Source: CAKSEI01 sp964403505
GTDB taxonomy: Bacteria; Bacillota; Clostridia; Oscillospirales; CAG-272
Length of the DNA stretch: 64,000 nucleotides
Assembly (NCBI GenBank): GCA_964403505.1
Contig: CAYOFP010000004.1
Location: forward strand, 53,684 to 117,683
Direction: 5' to 3'
The notes below the pieces were generated by a model, which saw only the letters and a program-made list of their open reading frames with translations, made no database searches and was not told the origin of the DNA. Below, piece after piece: positions 1 through 7,380 of the stretch (its first letter is position 1; each line of letters opens with the position of its first letter). The translations under genes were made by a program, and so were the position numbers.

Positions 1-129
1 CTGATTTTCAGCTATCTTATCTTTTGTTATCATATCGACTGCTGCAAGCATAGCGGCGACGAGCGCAGTTATGACAAGCAGAGTCACTCCGATTTTTATA
101 AAATATGAGGCACCCATTTTATTTTGCAT
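1..129 (-). CDS. rnfG: RnfG, N-terminal fragment (cut by window edge)
   Basis: Only 43 codons are inside the window; the protein begins MQNKMGASYFIKIGVTLLVI, a short cytoplasmic start followed by one membrane helix, as in RnfG, the flavin-carrying subunit of the Rnf ferredoxin:NAD+ oxidoreductase. The start ATG overlaps the last 11 bases of rnfD, so the two are translationally coupled. The identification rests mainly on the order rnfC-rnfD-rnfG, which is the usual one; the flavinylation motif lies outside the window. Confidence 0.85.
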   Translation of the reverse strand, partial: MQNKMGASYFIKIGVTLLVITALVAAMLAAVDMITKDKIAENQ

Positions 130-1105
130 TTGTCTTGCCTCCGAACTTTACAGGTTTCGTAAATTTATCGATATACCACACGAGCAGATTCATGATAAGG
201 ATCGAATAGGATACTCCCTCTGCGCCCGAACAGAAATAACGGATGAAGACGGTGATAAGACCGCATCCGACGCCGTATATGAGCTGACCGTTCTTTGTGA
301 CGGGGCTCGTGGCATAGTCATTTGCCATATAAAGTGCGCCGAGGAAAAGTCCGCCCGAGAAGAGCTCGCTCCACATGAATGTAACACCTGCCGCATTTTT
401 CGCAAACACAAGCGTGAGAAGCGCAACCGTCGCAATATATGCAACGGGGATATGCCAGGTCGTTACCTTTCTTATCATCAGATAAATAAATCCGATGAGC
501 AGAAGCAGTGCCGATACCTCGCCGAGCGTACCGGGCATATTACCGATAAACATATCGAAAACGCTCTGTTGCGGCAATTCGCCGCCCTTAAGCGCCGCAA
601 GCGGCGTCGCCTCTGCTACCACGTCGTCCGCATTTACAAAAAGCGAATTGAACCGGGAGAGGACAGGCGCTGTAAAGACCGTCATCGCATTCGGCCACGA
701 GAACATGAAAACACGTGCGGCAAGCGCCGGATTCACGATATTCTTTCCGATACCGCCGAACAGCTGCTTTACGATAACGATCGCAAAGAACGCGCCCAAT
801 ATCGGCATCCAGAGCGGAATCGTCACCGGCAGATTGAATGCGAGGAGCACGCCCGTGACTGCAGCCGACAGATCCGACACGGTGACAGGCTTTTTCATCA
901 GCTTCTGATATAAAAATTCAAATCCCACACAGCTCGCAACGCAAACGAGCGTTACATAAAGCGAACGCATACCGAATATGTAACACGCCCAGATGAGCGC
1001 AGGCGTCAGCGCAATGAGCACATCGCCCATAATACCCGTCGTCGACAGCGGTCCGTGCATATGGGGGGAGGAGGATACGGTCAGCAGGTTATTATCTTCT
1101 TTCAT
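119..1105 (-). CDS. rnfD: RnfD, membrane flavoprotein subunit of the Rnf complex
   Basis: A 328-residue polytopic membrane protein of the NqrB/RnfD family. It carries the segment EATPLA with Thr167 in the position where NqrB/RnfD proteins bind FMN covalently through phosphate. Many hydrophobic helices follow an N-terminal tail with SSSPHMHGPLST, a conserved RnfD start. Rnf moves electrons from reduced ferredoxin to NAD+ while pumping Na+ or H+, the main energy-conserving step in many anaerobes. The ATG overlaps the rnfC stop (ATGA). Length fits the family. Confidence 0.95.
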   Translation of the reverse strand: MKEDNNLLTVSSSPHMHGPLSTTGIMGDVLIALTPALIWACYIFGMRSLYVTLVCVASCVGFEFLYQKLMKKPVTVSDLSAAVTGVLLAFNLPVTIPLWMPILGAFFAIVIVKQLFGGIGKNIVNPALAARVFMFSWPNAMTVFTAPVLSRFNSLFVNADDVVAEATPLAALKGGELPQQSVFDMFIGNMPGTLGEVSALLLLIGFIYLMIRKVTTWHIPVAYIATVALLTLVFAKNAAGVTFMWSELFSGGLFLGALYMANDYATSPVTKNGQLIYGVGCGLITVFIRYFCSGAEGVSYSILIMNLLVWYIDKFTKPVKFGGKTNAK

Positions 1106-2460
1106 TTCGTTTCCTCCTTCTTTGTGAGCGCTTCAGCCGCCTTTTGCGCCATCTGCGCTTCTCTTATCTTTCCTTTTGCAGTGCGGATATGCTGAACGAT
1201 CGGCACTCTGCCGGGGCAGGTATAGGTGCAGCATCCGCACTCGACACAGCTCATCGCGTCAAATTCTATGCATTTCTCAATATCGTTTTTCTGAGAAAAC
1301 GACGCAAGGTATAACGGCATCAGATGCATCGGACATACAGACACACACTTTCCGCATCTGATACAGCTGTAATCCTCCTTCGGTTTTGGGGACTGCGCCT
1401 CCGAGAACACGAGAACGGCGGACGTCGTCTTTGTCACGGGAGATGACATATCCCATAACGCCTGACCCATCATAGGGCCGCCGTTTATGAGCTTTTTCGG
1501 AGTCTTTTTGAGTCCTCCGCAGAACTCGATCAGGTCGGACAGCGGCGTTCCTATCGGTACGAGCACGTTTTTCGGCATTTTGACGCAGTCACCGTCCACG
1601 GTGACCGTGCGCTCTATCACAGGCATACCGTGCGCAAATGCGTTATAGATACTCGCCGTCGTTTCGGCGTTAAATATCACGCATCCTGCATCGGCAGGCA
1701 GCTTTCCGACGGGAAGCTGCTTCCCTGTTATGACATAGATCAGCTGTCTTTCATCGCCCTGAGGATATTTGGTCGGGAGCACCCTGACCTTTATCATCTC
1801 GTCATTTACGAGAAGCTCCTCGAATTTGTTTGCGGCGTCGAGCTTATTGTCTTCTATGGCGATAACTGCCTCGGTTATCCCGAGCGCCTTTAAGAGTATC
1901 TTTGCTCCGTTGACGATCGCGGCAGGGTTTTCGAGCATCAGGCGGTGGTTTGCCGTGATGTACGGCTCACACTCGGCGCAGTTTATGATAAGTTTATCAA
2001 CTTTATCTATCGCACTCTGTATCTTCGCATATGCAGGGAAACCTGCACCGCCCATGCCGGAGATGCCGGCCTGCCTGATCACCTCGATGATCTCCTCGGT
2101 CGAAGTATCAATAAGAGATTTTTCATATGGCTTTATATCCGGGCACAGGGTATTTTGCCCGTCATTTTCTATTACGACGGTACGCACGGGCATACCCGTC
2201 GCAGTATGTCTGACGACAATATCGGTAACGACACCCGAAACGCTCGAGTGAACGGGACACCCGAGTCCCTTTTCCACCACGCCTATGACCTGACCTCGTG
2301 TGACACTCTCACCTTTATCTACCACAGGGGTGCAGTGCGCACCGATATGCTGGGAAAGAGGTATCGTCACGACAGCCGGCGCCGGCATACGTCTTATCTG
2401 AGCTTTACGGGTATTTTTATGCTCATCTATATGGATTCCGCCTTTAAAGGTAAACGGCAT
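1102..2460 (-). CDS. rnfC: RnfC, NADH-binding iron-sulfur subunit of the Rnf complex
   Basis: A 452-residue soluble subunit that docks on the membrane complex and hands electrons to NAD+. The N-terminal RnfC domain (FKGGIHIDEHK) precedes the FMN/NADH-binding SLBB-type region with GMGGAGFPAYAK, and two 4Fe-4S ferredoxin motifs lie near residues 366 and 405 (CIRCGKCVSVCP and CVECGCCTYTCP). The frame stays open 23 codons further upstream, but GAGGTGATAA sits directly before the ATG at 2460, and the start MPFTFKGG matches the family, so that start was chosen. First gene of the operon. Confidence 0.96.
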   Translation of the reverse strand: MPFTFKGGIHIDEHKNTRKAQIRRMPAPAVVTIPLSQHIGAHCTPVVDKGESVTRGQVIGVVEKGLGCPVHSSVSGVVTDIVVRHTATGMPVRTVVIENDGQNTLCPDIKPYEKSLIDTSTEEIIEVIRQAGISGMGGAGFPAYAKIQSAIDKVDKLIINCAECEPYITANHRLMLENPAAIVNGAKILLKALGITEAVIAIEDNKLDAANKFEELLVNDEMIKVRVLPTKYPQGDERQLIYVITGKQLPVGKLPADAGCVIFNAETTASIYNAFAHGMPVIERTVTVDGDCVKMPKNVLVPIGTPLSDLIEFCGGLKKTPKKLINGGPMMGQALWDMSSPVTKTTSAVLVFSEAQSPKPKEDYSCIRCGKCVSVCPMHLMPLYLASFSQKNDIEKCIEFDAMSCVECGCCTYTCPGRVPIVQHIRTAKGKIREAQMAQKAAEALTKKEETK

Positions 2461-2500
2461 TTTATCACCTCGTATTTTATAAAAATAATATCGCATAGTA

Positions 2501-2529
2501 ATTATACAATAACACAGAAGAAAAATCAA
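2501..2529 (-). promoter_or_regulatory. promoter of the rnf operon
   Basis: TTGATT and TATAAT separated by 17 bases, about 40 bases upstream of the rnfC start, on the minus strand. Read directly from the sequence; not tested. Confidence 0.7.
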
Positions 2530-2587
2530 TTATAAAAACATGTAAAAAATTATTTTTTATCATAAATATAATTATGCAAAAAAACAC

Positions 2588-2617
2588 TTGACAAAAAAGC
2601 GTATGATATGATATTAT
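2588..2617 (+). promoter_or_regulatory. promoter of the tRNA-Met/tRNA-Glu pair
   Basis: TTGACA, 18 bases, TATTAT; the tRNA-Met 5' end is 30 bases downstream of the -10 element. Confidence 0.7.
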
Positions 2618-2647
2618 ATATGAGCGTTGTTTTGGCGCATCATATTT

Positions 2648-2724
2648 GGCGGAATAGCTCAGTTGGCTAGAGCATCCGGTTCATACCCGGCAGGTCGTTG
2701 GTTCAAATCCGACTTCCGCTACCA
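2648..2724 (+). tRNA. tRNA-Met (CAT), elongator type
   Basis: Complete cloverleaf of 77 bases including an encoded CCA. Acceptor GGCGGAA pairs with TTCCGCT (terminal G-T pair), anticodon loop TTCATAC closed by CCGG/CCGG, T-loop GTTCAAATC. The acceptor and D-arm resemble elongator rather than initiator tRNA-Met. Confidence 0.93.
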
Positions 2725-2726
2725 AA

Positions 2727-2801
2727 GGCCCGATGGTCAAGCGGTCAAGACACCGCCCTTTCACGGCGGTAACGGGGGTTCGATTCCCCCTCGGGTCACC
2801 A
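2727..2801 (+). tRNA. tRNA-Glu (TTC)
   Basis: 75 bases with encoded CCA. Acceptor GGCCCGA/TCGGGTC, anticodon loop CTTTCAC closed by CCGCC/GGCGG, T-arm GGGGGTTCGATTCCCCC. It starts two bases after tRNA-Met and must be processed from the same transcript. Confidence 0.95.
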
Positions 2802-2810
2802 CAATAAAAA

Positions 2811-2836
2811 ATCCCCCGAAGCTCGGGGGATTTTTT
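2811..2836. terminator. bidirectional terminator after the tRNA pair
   Basis: Stem TCCCCCGA/TCGGGGGA with a 3-base loop, A-run before and T-run after. It ends the tRNA transcript on the plus strand and the DHHW gene on the minus strand; the T-run overlaps the TAA of the DHHW gene. Confidence 0.9.
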
Positions 2837-4025
2837 ATTGTCCGTTACATTCGGTTTGCAGGAGCGCCTCATAATCCCTGATACATACTACAATATCAGG
2901 TTTGTTTTTCTCTATGAAATCTGAGAGAGTCATCTCCTTATAATGACGGAAGTCGAGAGAGTCCATTTTATCGAAATTATACCATATGATACTCTCCACG
3001 GCATTTGTAAATGAATCGCCGTATATGAGGATATCAGGCAGTTGCTCACGATGGGTATCAATGGTCGTATTCGATATATCGCCTCCCATATACATGGTAT
3101 ATGCCGCCTTTTCATACACATTTGCAGGGATAGAGTATACGCTTGAGGCAGTTTTATTCGAATAATTATATCTGTCATACGGTATGCTGACATTCGGCTC
3201 GATAGTATAGAGGTGCGCACCCATTGTCATAAGATCGCACAGCTTTCTCTCTCGGGAACCGAGATATGGATTCGGCACTTCATTTACGGTATAATCTCCG
3301 TCGCCGAGAATATCAAGAGAGTAGCCGAGCTTGTTTACACGCTCCATTATCTCACGGTATGTCTCATATGCGCCGAAAATGCTGAAGTGATTATCACAGG
3401 ACGAGCTGTATTTATAATAATCGCCTAATTCCCTGAAAACCGGCAGCATGTCAATATAACCGACACCGTTTTCATCAAGCTTTTTAAACAGCGTCTTTGA
3501 CGTTATCTCGGTATATCCCTTTCTGTTATTCATATAAGGGGGATAAGAATCCTCGAAAATAACATACTGGCACGGCACGGCGACATAAATAAACTCCGCA
3601 CCGTATTCCTCACACTGTTTTTTATGCTCTGTCAGCCTGTCTGCTATCTTCTGCGCCTTGGCGGACACAGCGTCCTCATCTACGCTCTCATACTCTAAAT
3701 ACGGCAAAAGCACATCGTCATTGATCACGATCGTATTAACCACAGGGCGTTTCAGCACTTTCAGATCGATTGCCGTATTCAGCCTGATGATACTCTCTCT
3801 GCCTGCCGCATGATCCTGCAAATATTTATCAACACCGGAAAAATACGAGCCGTCGAGGATACCCGCCCTCGTATACTCCGGCATCACGGCGAGCGTGCGG
3901 TTCTCGTAATATGATGTAGTCTGCTTTTCGCGAAATACCGTAGCTCCCATTCCGATAAAAAGAAATGCGATAAATGCCAAAATAAACATCATTTGAATGA
4001 TACGTGATATTCTGTTATTCTCCAA
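2835..4025 (-). CDS. DHHW/AlgX-like SGNH-type protein of a polysaccharide O-acetylation pair
   Basis: 396 residues: an N-terminal membrane anchor (about residues 8-30), then an extracellular SGNH-like domain. The segment CDNHFSIFGAY is a variant of the DHHW motif, and IYGDSFTNA carries the GDS nucleophile block late in the protein. Such proteins work with an MBOAT membrane acyltransferase, here the adjacent upstream gene 17 bases away, to acetylate an exported glycan. The exact glycan cannot be told from the window. Family assignment is firm, catalytic role inferred. Confidence 0.85.
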   Translation of the reverse strand: MENNRISRIIQMMFILAFIAFLFIGMGATVFREKQTTSYYENRTLAVMPEYTRAGILDGSYFSGVDKYLQDHAAGRESIIRLNTAIDLKVLKRPVVNTIVINDDVLLPYLEYESVDEDAVSAKAQKIADRLTEHKKQCEEYGAEFIYVAVPCQYVIFEDSYPPYMNNRKGYTEITSKTLFKKLDENGVGYIDMLPVFRELGDYYKYSSSCDNHFSIFGAYETYREIMERVNKLGYSLDILGDGDYTVNEVPNPYLGSRERKLCDLMTMGAHLYTIEPNVSIPYDRYNYSNKTASSVYSIPANVYEKAAYTMYMGGDISNTTIDTHREQLPDILIYGDSFTNAVESIIWYNFDKMDSLDFRHYKEMTLSDFIEKNKPDIVVCIRDYEALLQTECNGQ

Positions 4026-4042
4026 AATAAAATTCCTTTCTA

Positions 4043-5455
4043 TCAGAATTGGAAATAAATAAACGGATTAAAGCTGCCCGAGACTAACTTCATATACGAT
4101 AATCCGAGCACGAGTATCGCAAGTCCCTTTGACAATAGTTCATACGAAAACACAAATACCGGCTTTGCCGCTCTTTTCTCGAAAAAGCGCTTTGCCGCAT
4201 TTTTTATCGGGAACACCGCAATCAGAGCGAGGATGAATTCGGGCAGGTACTGACGGATAAAATAAAACGCCTGATTGACAGAGGAAACACCGGATGCACC
4301 GAACATCGTGACGACATATGATACAGCCTGTGAAATAGTGTCCGATCGGAAAATCACCCAGCTTATCATAACAATGACAAGCGTCAGCGCATGGCGTATA
4401 ACGCCCGGTATTTTCGGCAGCACCTTTGCAAGGGCGTATTTTTCCACGATCAGTATGATGCCGAAATAAAGTCCCCATGCGATAAATGTCCAGTTTGCGC
4501 CGTGCCACAAGCCCGTGAGCGCCCATGTGATAAGCAGGTTTATAATATGGCGGTACTTACTGCATCTGTTGCCGCCGAGAGGGATATATACATAGTCCCT
4601 GAACCATGACGACAGCGAGATATGCCATCTGCGCCAGAAATCCGTAACAGATGAGGCGATATACGGATAATTGAAATTTTCCATAAATCTGAAGCCAAAC
4701 ATCCGGCCGAGGCCGATAGCCATATCGGAATACGCCGAAAAATCAAAATAGATCTGTAATGTATAGGCTATAATGCCGACCCACGCCACGGCTGTACCGA
4801 ACAGTCCGCAGTCAAGGGAAAACACCTTGTCCGCAATCTCTCCCATGGCGTTTGCGATAAGCATTTTCTTACCAAGACCGAGTGCGAAGCGCACCGACCC
4901 TTCTGAAAAATCAAAAACAGTATGTTTGCGTGAGGACAACTCCTTTTCGACAGTGGTATATCTGACGATCGGTCCTGCGACGAGCTGAGGGAACAAAGCC
5001 ACATACAAAGCGACCTTTAGCGGATTTTTCTGCACTGCGGCGTCGCCTCTGTAAACATCTATGACATAGCTGAGACTCTGGAAAGTGAAAAACGATATTC
5101 CGATCGGCAATACGATATTCGGCACGGTAACAGGAAGTCCGGCATCTTTCAGTATCGATGCAGCAAATCCTGCGTATTTGAATACTCCGAGCATAGCGAG
5201 GTTCGCCGTGACCGTTATGGCGAGCACCGCCCGTCCTACACCCGGTTTCTTTACAAAAAGACCGGCAGTGTAATTGACCGTCACAGACGCAAGAAGCAAA
5301 AACAAGCAACGTACTCCTCCCCACGCATAGAAGACCAGGCTGAATATAAGTAATATGGCATTTCTGATATTTATAAAACGTGCCGGTACCGCAAAATAAC
5401 ATAGCAGTAACAACGGAAGAAAATACAGAAGAAATACCGTGCTGCCGAATAACAT
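4043..5455 (-). CDS. MBOAT-family O-acyltransferase (AlgI/DltB-like)
   Basis: A 470-residue polytopic membrane enzyme that passes acyl groups across the membrane to an exported acceptor. The signature LTGLWHGANWTFIAWG near residue 315 holds the catalytic histidine of the family, and WRRWHISLSSWFRDYVYIPL is the second conserved block. The ATG follows GAGGTAAAGAT. It is the first gene of a two-gene unit with the DHHW protein, the common arrangement for glycan O-acetylation systems in Clostridia. Substrate unknown. Confidence 0.93.
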   Translation of the reverse strand: MLFGSTVFLLYFLPLLLLCYFAVPARFINIRNAILLIFSLVFYAWGGVRCLFLLLASVTVNYTAGLFVKKPGVGRAVLAITVTANLAMLGVFKYAGFAASILKDAGLPVTVPNIVLPIGISFFTFQSLSYVIDVYRGDAAVQKNPLKVALYVALFPQLVAGPIVRYTTVEKELSSRKHTVFDFSEGSVRFALGLGKKMLIANAMGEIADKVFSLDCGLFGTAVAWVGIIAYTLQIYFDFSAYSDMAIGLGRMFGFRFMENFNYPYIASSVTDFWRRWHISLSSWFRDYVYIPLGGNRCSKYRHIINLLITWALTGLWHGANWTFIAWGLYFGIILIVEKYALAKVLPKIPGVIRHALTLVIVMISWVIFRSDTISQAVSYVVTMFGASGVSSVNQAFYFIRQYLPEFILALIAVFPIKNAAKRFFEKRAAKPVFVFSYELLSKGLAILVLGLSYMKLVSGSFNPFIYFQF

Positions 5456-5492
5456 ATCTTTACCTCATATAAAAATTTTCATGTTTTAGAAT

Positions 5493-5521
5493 ATTATATA
5501 CTATATAGCAATTTTTTTCAA
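5493..5521 (-). promoter_or_regulatory. promoter of the MBOAT-DHHW operon
   Basis: TTGAAA, 17 bases, TATAAT on the minus strand, 38 bases upstream of the MBOAT start; lies back to back with the promoter of the next gene. Confidence 0.7.
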
Positions 5522-5552
5522 TATCAAAATGTTACTACGGTATTTTGTCATA

Positions 5553-5581
5553 TTGAAAACATCGACAAAACGTGCTATAAT
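5553..5581 (+). promoter_or_regulatory. promoter of the YczE-like gene
   Basis: TTGAAA, 17 bases, TATAAT with an extended TGC before the -10. Confidence 0.7.
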
Positions 5582-5609
5582 ATTCTATAAAATGATATGT
5601 GAGGATGGA

Positions 5610-6257
5610 ATGAAAGAGACTGTCAAAAGATACATATTACTGATTATAGGACTGTTTTTCTCGGCGCTCGGCGTCGCCATCACTAAACGCGGCGAGCTCG
5701 GGGTCTCACCGATATCATCGGTCGCAAATATAATGAGTATCAGATTCCCTGCTCTGTCGCTCGGCTCGTGGCTCATTGTATGGAACTGTGTGCTGATCTT
5801 TGGGCAGATCATCATTCTGCGAAAGAAATTCAAGATAATACAATTATTACAAATCCCCCTATCGTTTTTATTCGGTTATTTCACCGACTTCGGTACGTTC
5901 CTCGTATCGTATCTGCGGACTGACTTTTATCCCATGCGTATCAGTATGGTCTTGATCGGCACGTTTGTACTCGGCTTCGGCATTACGCTCGCAGTGACGG
6001 CGAACAAGATCATGAACTCGGGCGAGGCTTTTGTCAAGGCCATATCCGACACGGCAAATAAAAACTTCGGAAATGTGAAAATATGCTTTGATATCAGCTG
6101 TGTTGTTTTTTCGGTCATCCTCTCGCTGATATTCTTTGACTGGAAGATCGTCGGCACACGGGAGGGGACGCTCGTCGCCGCACTCTTTACAGGTATTTCG
6201 GTCAAGCTGTTCACGCGCCTGATAAAACAACCGCTTGAAAAAATGTTAGGCAAATAA
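5610..6257 (+). CDS. YczE/YitT-like integral membrane protein
   Basis: 215 residues with about five membrane helices, beginning MKETVKRYILLIIGLFFSAL. The segments GVAITKRGELGVSPISS and GFGITLAVTANKIMNSGEA are typical of the YczE/YitT membrane family, whose function is not established. The frame is open 27 codons upstream, but that part lies on the promoter; GAGG at 5601 points to the ATG at 5610. It is transcribed alone and ends in a terminator shared with the convergent amidase gene. Confidence 0.8.
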   Translation: MKETVKRYILLIIGLFFSALGVAITKRGELGVSPISSVANIMSIRFPALSLGSWLIVWNCVLIFGQIIILRKKFKIIQLLQIPLSFLFGYFTDFGTFLVSYLRTDFYPMRISMVLIGTFVLGFGITLAVTANKIMNSGEAFVKAISDTANKNFGNVKICFDISCVVFSVILSLIFFDWKIVGTREGTLVAALFTGISVKLFTRLIKQPLEKMLGK

Positions 6258-6281
6258 AAAAGCTCTTTTAAGAGCTTTTTT
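6256..6281. terminator. bidirectional terminator
   Basis: Stem AGCTCTT/AAGAGCT, two-base loop, flanked by A- and T-runs. Sits between convergent genes and overlaps the TAA codons of both. Confidence 0.88.
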
Positions 6282-7104
6282 ATTTATACAGACCGAGTCT
6301 GACCAGCATCCGATAGAAAATCAGCATCATGCGCACCATTTGTTCGGAAAGCGCATACTTACCTTTTGACTGACCGGCAAAATCGCCGTTTTTCGTAAGC
6401 TTATTTAACATATCGACGGCTTCTTTGCCACCCATGGCGTCCGTGACATGCGCATTCCAATTCACACTCGTTATGCACGGCGCAACAGCCTCTTTCAGTT
6501 TATCTATACTGTTTTTCAGAGTTTCGTTTTCGCTTTTGAGCTCTTGTACGCTTTTGACGAGCTTATCAAACTCCGCTTTTTCTTCTTTTGTCAATGGTAC
6601 ATCCTCCGGGTATAGTTCTTCATATTTTTCTTTTACAAGTGCAAGGTAATAATCCCAGCCGTAATCGTCAAGCGTGCGTTCGGGGCAATGCTTTTTTGAA
6701 TAATCCTCATGCTTTGTGATCCGGGAAAGATCAAGCCCCCAGCCGAAGTCATGCATAAGGCGTGCGCATAGTATCGCCGAATTCTCCTGCGAGCGCTCGA
6801 AAAGCTCCTTTTCTCCCGCCGAATAGCATATCTCGATCCCGATACTGTATCTGTTGCCTTTCCCGTCGGCGCCGTCGCCTGCGTGCCAGCCGTTCCGGTC
6901 AAGCGGTAAGATCTGTACCGCCCCGGTATCATCGACTGCAAAATGAAACGATGTCGCTGCGGGATTTGTATGCACATAATGCGCTTCATTTTCCGCCGAT
7001 GCGTTATTTGCCGTATTATGAATACAGATACAACGCGGGGTCATTTTATATGTGCATTTCAGATCCCACAAATTTTCGGGAACGATATAGTTACGAATGT
7101 TCAT
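6280..7104 (-). CDS. N-acetylmuramoyl-L-alanine amidase (Amidase_2), endolysin-like
   Basis: 274 residues. Residues 1-165 form an Amidase_2 domain that cuts the bond between muramic acid and L-alanine in peptidoglycan: zinc-ligand histidines in ICIHNTAN and SFHFAVDD, and the block HEDYSKKHCP near residue 130 with the third ligand. Residues 170-210 are coiled coil, followed by a C-terminal segment of unknown fold that may bind the wall. No signal peptide, which fits export through a holin. Its ATG overlaps the stop of the holin gene by four bases. No other phage genes lie nearby. Confidence 0.88.
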   Translation of the reverse strand: MNIRNYIVPENLWDLKCTYKMTPRCICIHNTANNASAENEAHYVHTNPAATSFHFAVDDTGAVQILPLDRNGWHAGDGADGKGNRYSIGIEICYSAGEKELFERSQENSAILCARLMHDFGWGLDLSRITKHEDYSKKHCPERTLDDYGWDYYLALVKEKYEELYPEDVPLTKEEKAEFDKLVKSVQELKSENETLKNSIDKLKEAVAPCITSVNWNAHVTDAMGGKEAVDMLNKLTKNGDFAGQSKGKYALSEQMVRMMLIFYRMLVRLGLYK

Positions 7105-7301
7105 TTTTCATCATTCTCCGGGATTACGGTTATGCTCGTAAGAAGCGATAAAAGCACCGCAAGCAGTGAGGCGGACAGCGCCGCAAGCCAATTCACCTCA
7201 TCGAGCACGGCGCTCGTGCCGATCGTCGCAATTGCTGTCTGCGCCGCGGTCTTTGCCGCACGGATCGCCGCCGTGCGCATCCATTTCTTAAAACTCGTCA
7301 T
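7101..7301 (-). CDS. r1t-type phage holin
   Basis: 66 residues: MTSFKKWMRTAAIRAAKTAA, then NWLAALSASLLAVLLSLLTS and an acidic tail. This matches the Lactococcus phage r1t holin family, small membrane proteins that make the hole through which an endolysin leaves the cell. Start supported by GGGGATAAATAAGAATG. The amidase gene follows with an ATGA overlap. Holin plus amidase without capsid, tail or integrase genes suggests a prophage remnant or a domesticated lysis/secretion device. Confidence 0.82.
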   Translation of the reverse strand: MTSFKKWMRTAAIRAAKTAAQTAIATIGTSAVLDEVNWLAALSASLLAVLLSLLTSITVIPENDEK

Positions 7302-7350
7302 TCTTATTTATCCCCTTTTTAACATTATATTATAAAGAGGGGCAAAGTTG

Positions 7351-7380
7351 AAAAAAGGAAGGCTTTCACCTTCCTTTTTT
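7351..7380. terminator. bidirectional terminator
   Basis: Stem GGAAGG/CCTTCC, six-base loop CTTTCA, flanked by A6 and T6. Ends the ABC exporter operon on the minus strand. Confidence 0.85.

Noticed and set aside
71..913. Long plus-strand open frame opposite rnfD
   Set aside because: No ribosome site, basic low-complexity composition, and it is fully antisense to a clear rnfD.
2627..2881. Open frames over the tRNA-Met/tRNA-Glu pair
   Set aside because: They encode typical translated-tRNA sequence; the cloverleafs are complete.
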